Shown: positions 63,560 through 64,000 of the stretch, piece by piece
How positions within the stretch are numbered: the first letter of the stretch is position 1
Layout: every line of letters starts with the position of its first letter
NCBI GenBank assembly: GCA_934149405.1
Contig: CAKPEV010000003.1
Location: 124,001 to 188,000 of the forward strand
Reading direction: 5' to 3'
Origin: an uncultured Clostridia bacterium
Lineage (GTDB): Bacteria > Bacillota > Clostridia > TANB77 > UBA1234
Length of the DNA stretch: 64,000 nucleotides
Translations under genes and position numbers: made by a program
The notes under the pieces: model-generated
Told to the model about the DNA's origin: nothing
Database searches by the model: none
The model's input: the letters and a program-made list of their open reading frames with translations, nothing else

Positions 63560-64000
63560 ATGTCAAAAGTATTAAGGGTATTTTTAACAATAATTGTTTT
63601 TGCAATAGGTATGTCTATAGGAATGTATTATGGAGAAAAAACGAAGGTTGTAGAAAAAGTAGAGGAGATAAAACAACGTGATTCAATTCAAGACGTAGTA
63701 ATAAAGAATGTTCAGGATGAGAAAATAAAGGAACAAACGTCAGAAGTAGCTTCACAAAAAGAAAAAGTTTCACCATATGCAAAAATGACAATAGAAAAGA
63801 AATTTTCAAAATGTGGTCATACAACGAGCAGTGTTGTAGATGTGCCAAAAGAGTTAGTTAATTTAACTGCAGAAGAAATAGAAAAGAGATATTCTGGTTG
63901 GAAAGTAAAAGATTTTTCTTCAGATGGATTTACGTTATTTAGAATTATAGAGGCCAATTGCGATGACCATTATGTGATAAAAGAAACAGACGGATATTTA
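63560..64000 (+). CDS. BofC-like protein, N-terminal 147 residues (runs past window end)
   Basis: ATG 63560 after ACGGAGG. An N-terminal membrane anchor (about 5-25) is followed by a charged coiled linker and a domain with CGHTTSSVVDVPKELVNLT and IEKRYSGWKVKDFS, which resembles the C-terminal BofC-type domain of Clostridia proteins. In Bacillus, BofC restrains intercompartment signalling to pro-SigmaK. Function here is unknown. The reading frame is open at the last base. Confidence 0.65.
   Translation, partial: MSKVLRVFLTIIVFAIGMSIGMYYGEKTKVVEKVEEIKQRDSIQDVVIKNVQDEKIKEQTSEVASQKEKVSPYAKMTIEKKFSKCGHTTSSVVDVPKELVNLTAEEIEKRYSGWKVKDFSSDGFTLFRIIEANCDDHYVIKETDGYL

Overview
The window is chromosomal DNA from an AT-rich, low-GC Gram-positive bacterium, most likely a Clostridia lineage. 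The signs are AGGAGG ribosome sites, AGA-dominated arginine codons, a SpoVB-like flippase, a BofC-like protein, SigV/RsiV, a class I aldolase and a HD-type CCA enzyme. Species cannot be fixed from the sequence. No rRNA, tRNA, IS element or CRISPR array was seen.

The outstanding observation concerns reading frame. Five conserved genes of unrelated function are each split by a +1 frameshift of the same form: an ABC ATPase (site 6782), a ZIP metal transporter (34702, minus strand), a phosphoesterase (46211), the tRNA methylthiotransferase MtaB (46375) and the CCA-adding enzyme (55624). A probable sixth lies inside an immunity-gene tandem (52901). In each, the incoming frame reaches CGG, and skipping the C gives a GGN glycine codon and restores a family-length protein, often inside a signature motif (TLGCK, HDLGK, the run-up to Walker A). 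By manual scan, CGG does not otherwise occur in frame in the AT-rich genes of this window. It occurs as ordinary in-frame Arg only in three compositionally foreign genes (1-543, 43704-45368, 49448-51715). This suggests that CGG is unassigned or starved and is read by +1 recoding as Gly. A systematic assembly artefact is the main alternative.

Layout. 1-543: end of a foreign-looking gene. 750-6476: ybaK, then a BceAB-RS-like ABC exporter with its two-component system. 6629-9211: a three-gene ABC-2 exporter. 9279-10581: SigV/RsiV-like sigma and anti-sigma pair. 10713-13880: McrBC type IV restriction. 13990-18091: peptidase-E-like protein and an AlgI/AlgJ-like O-acetylation operon. 18220-24037: decayed PHP gene, VanX-like dipeptidase, MerR regulator and small envelope proteins. 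24339-28305: glycolytic aldolase and mutase, HD protein, deoC. 28430-34933: unknown membrane protein, TetR regulator, CadC/HMA/CadA metal-efflux operon, transglycosylase, ZIP transporter. 35064-43532: PstS-like lipoprotein, FtsK, beta-CASP nuclease, small membrane proteins. 43704-45368: foreign beta-CASP protein. 45470-49245: phosphoesterase, mtaB, cls.

49310-54695 is a polymorphic-toxin island. It holds a secreted EndoU-type toxin and a ladder of paralogous putative immunity genes plus an Imm11-type gene. These sit in three cassettes that share one palindrome-bearing promoter and one terminator. 54823-64000 returns to core functions (cca, argS, UDP-sugar pyrophosphorylase), then an ECF sigma/anti-sigma/secreted-protein operon with a long hairpin that covers a ribosome site, an 833-base gap, and a SpoVB-like flippase with the start of a BofC-like gene.
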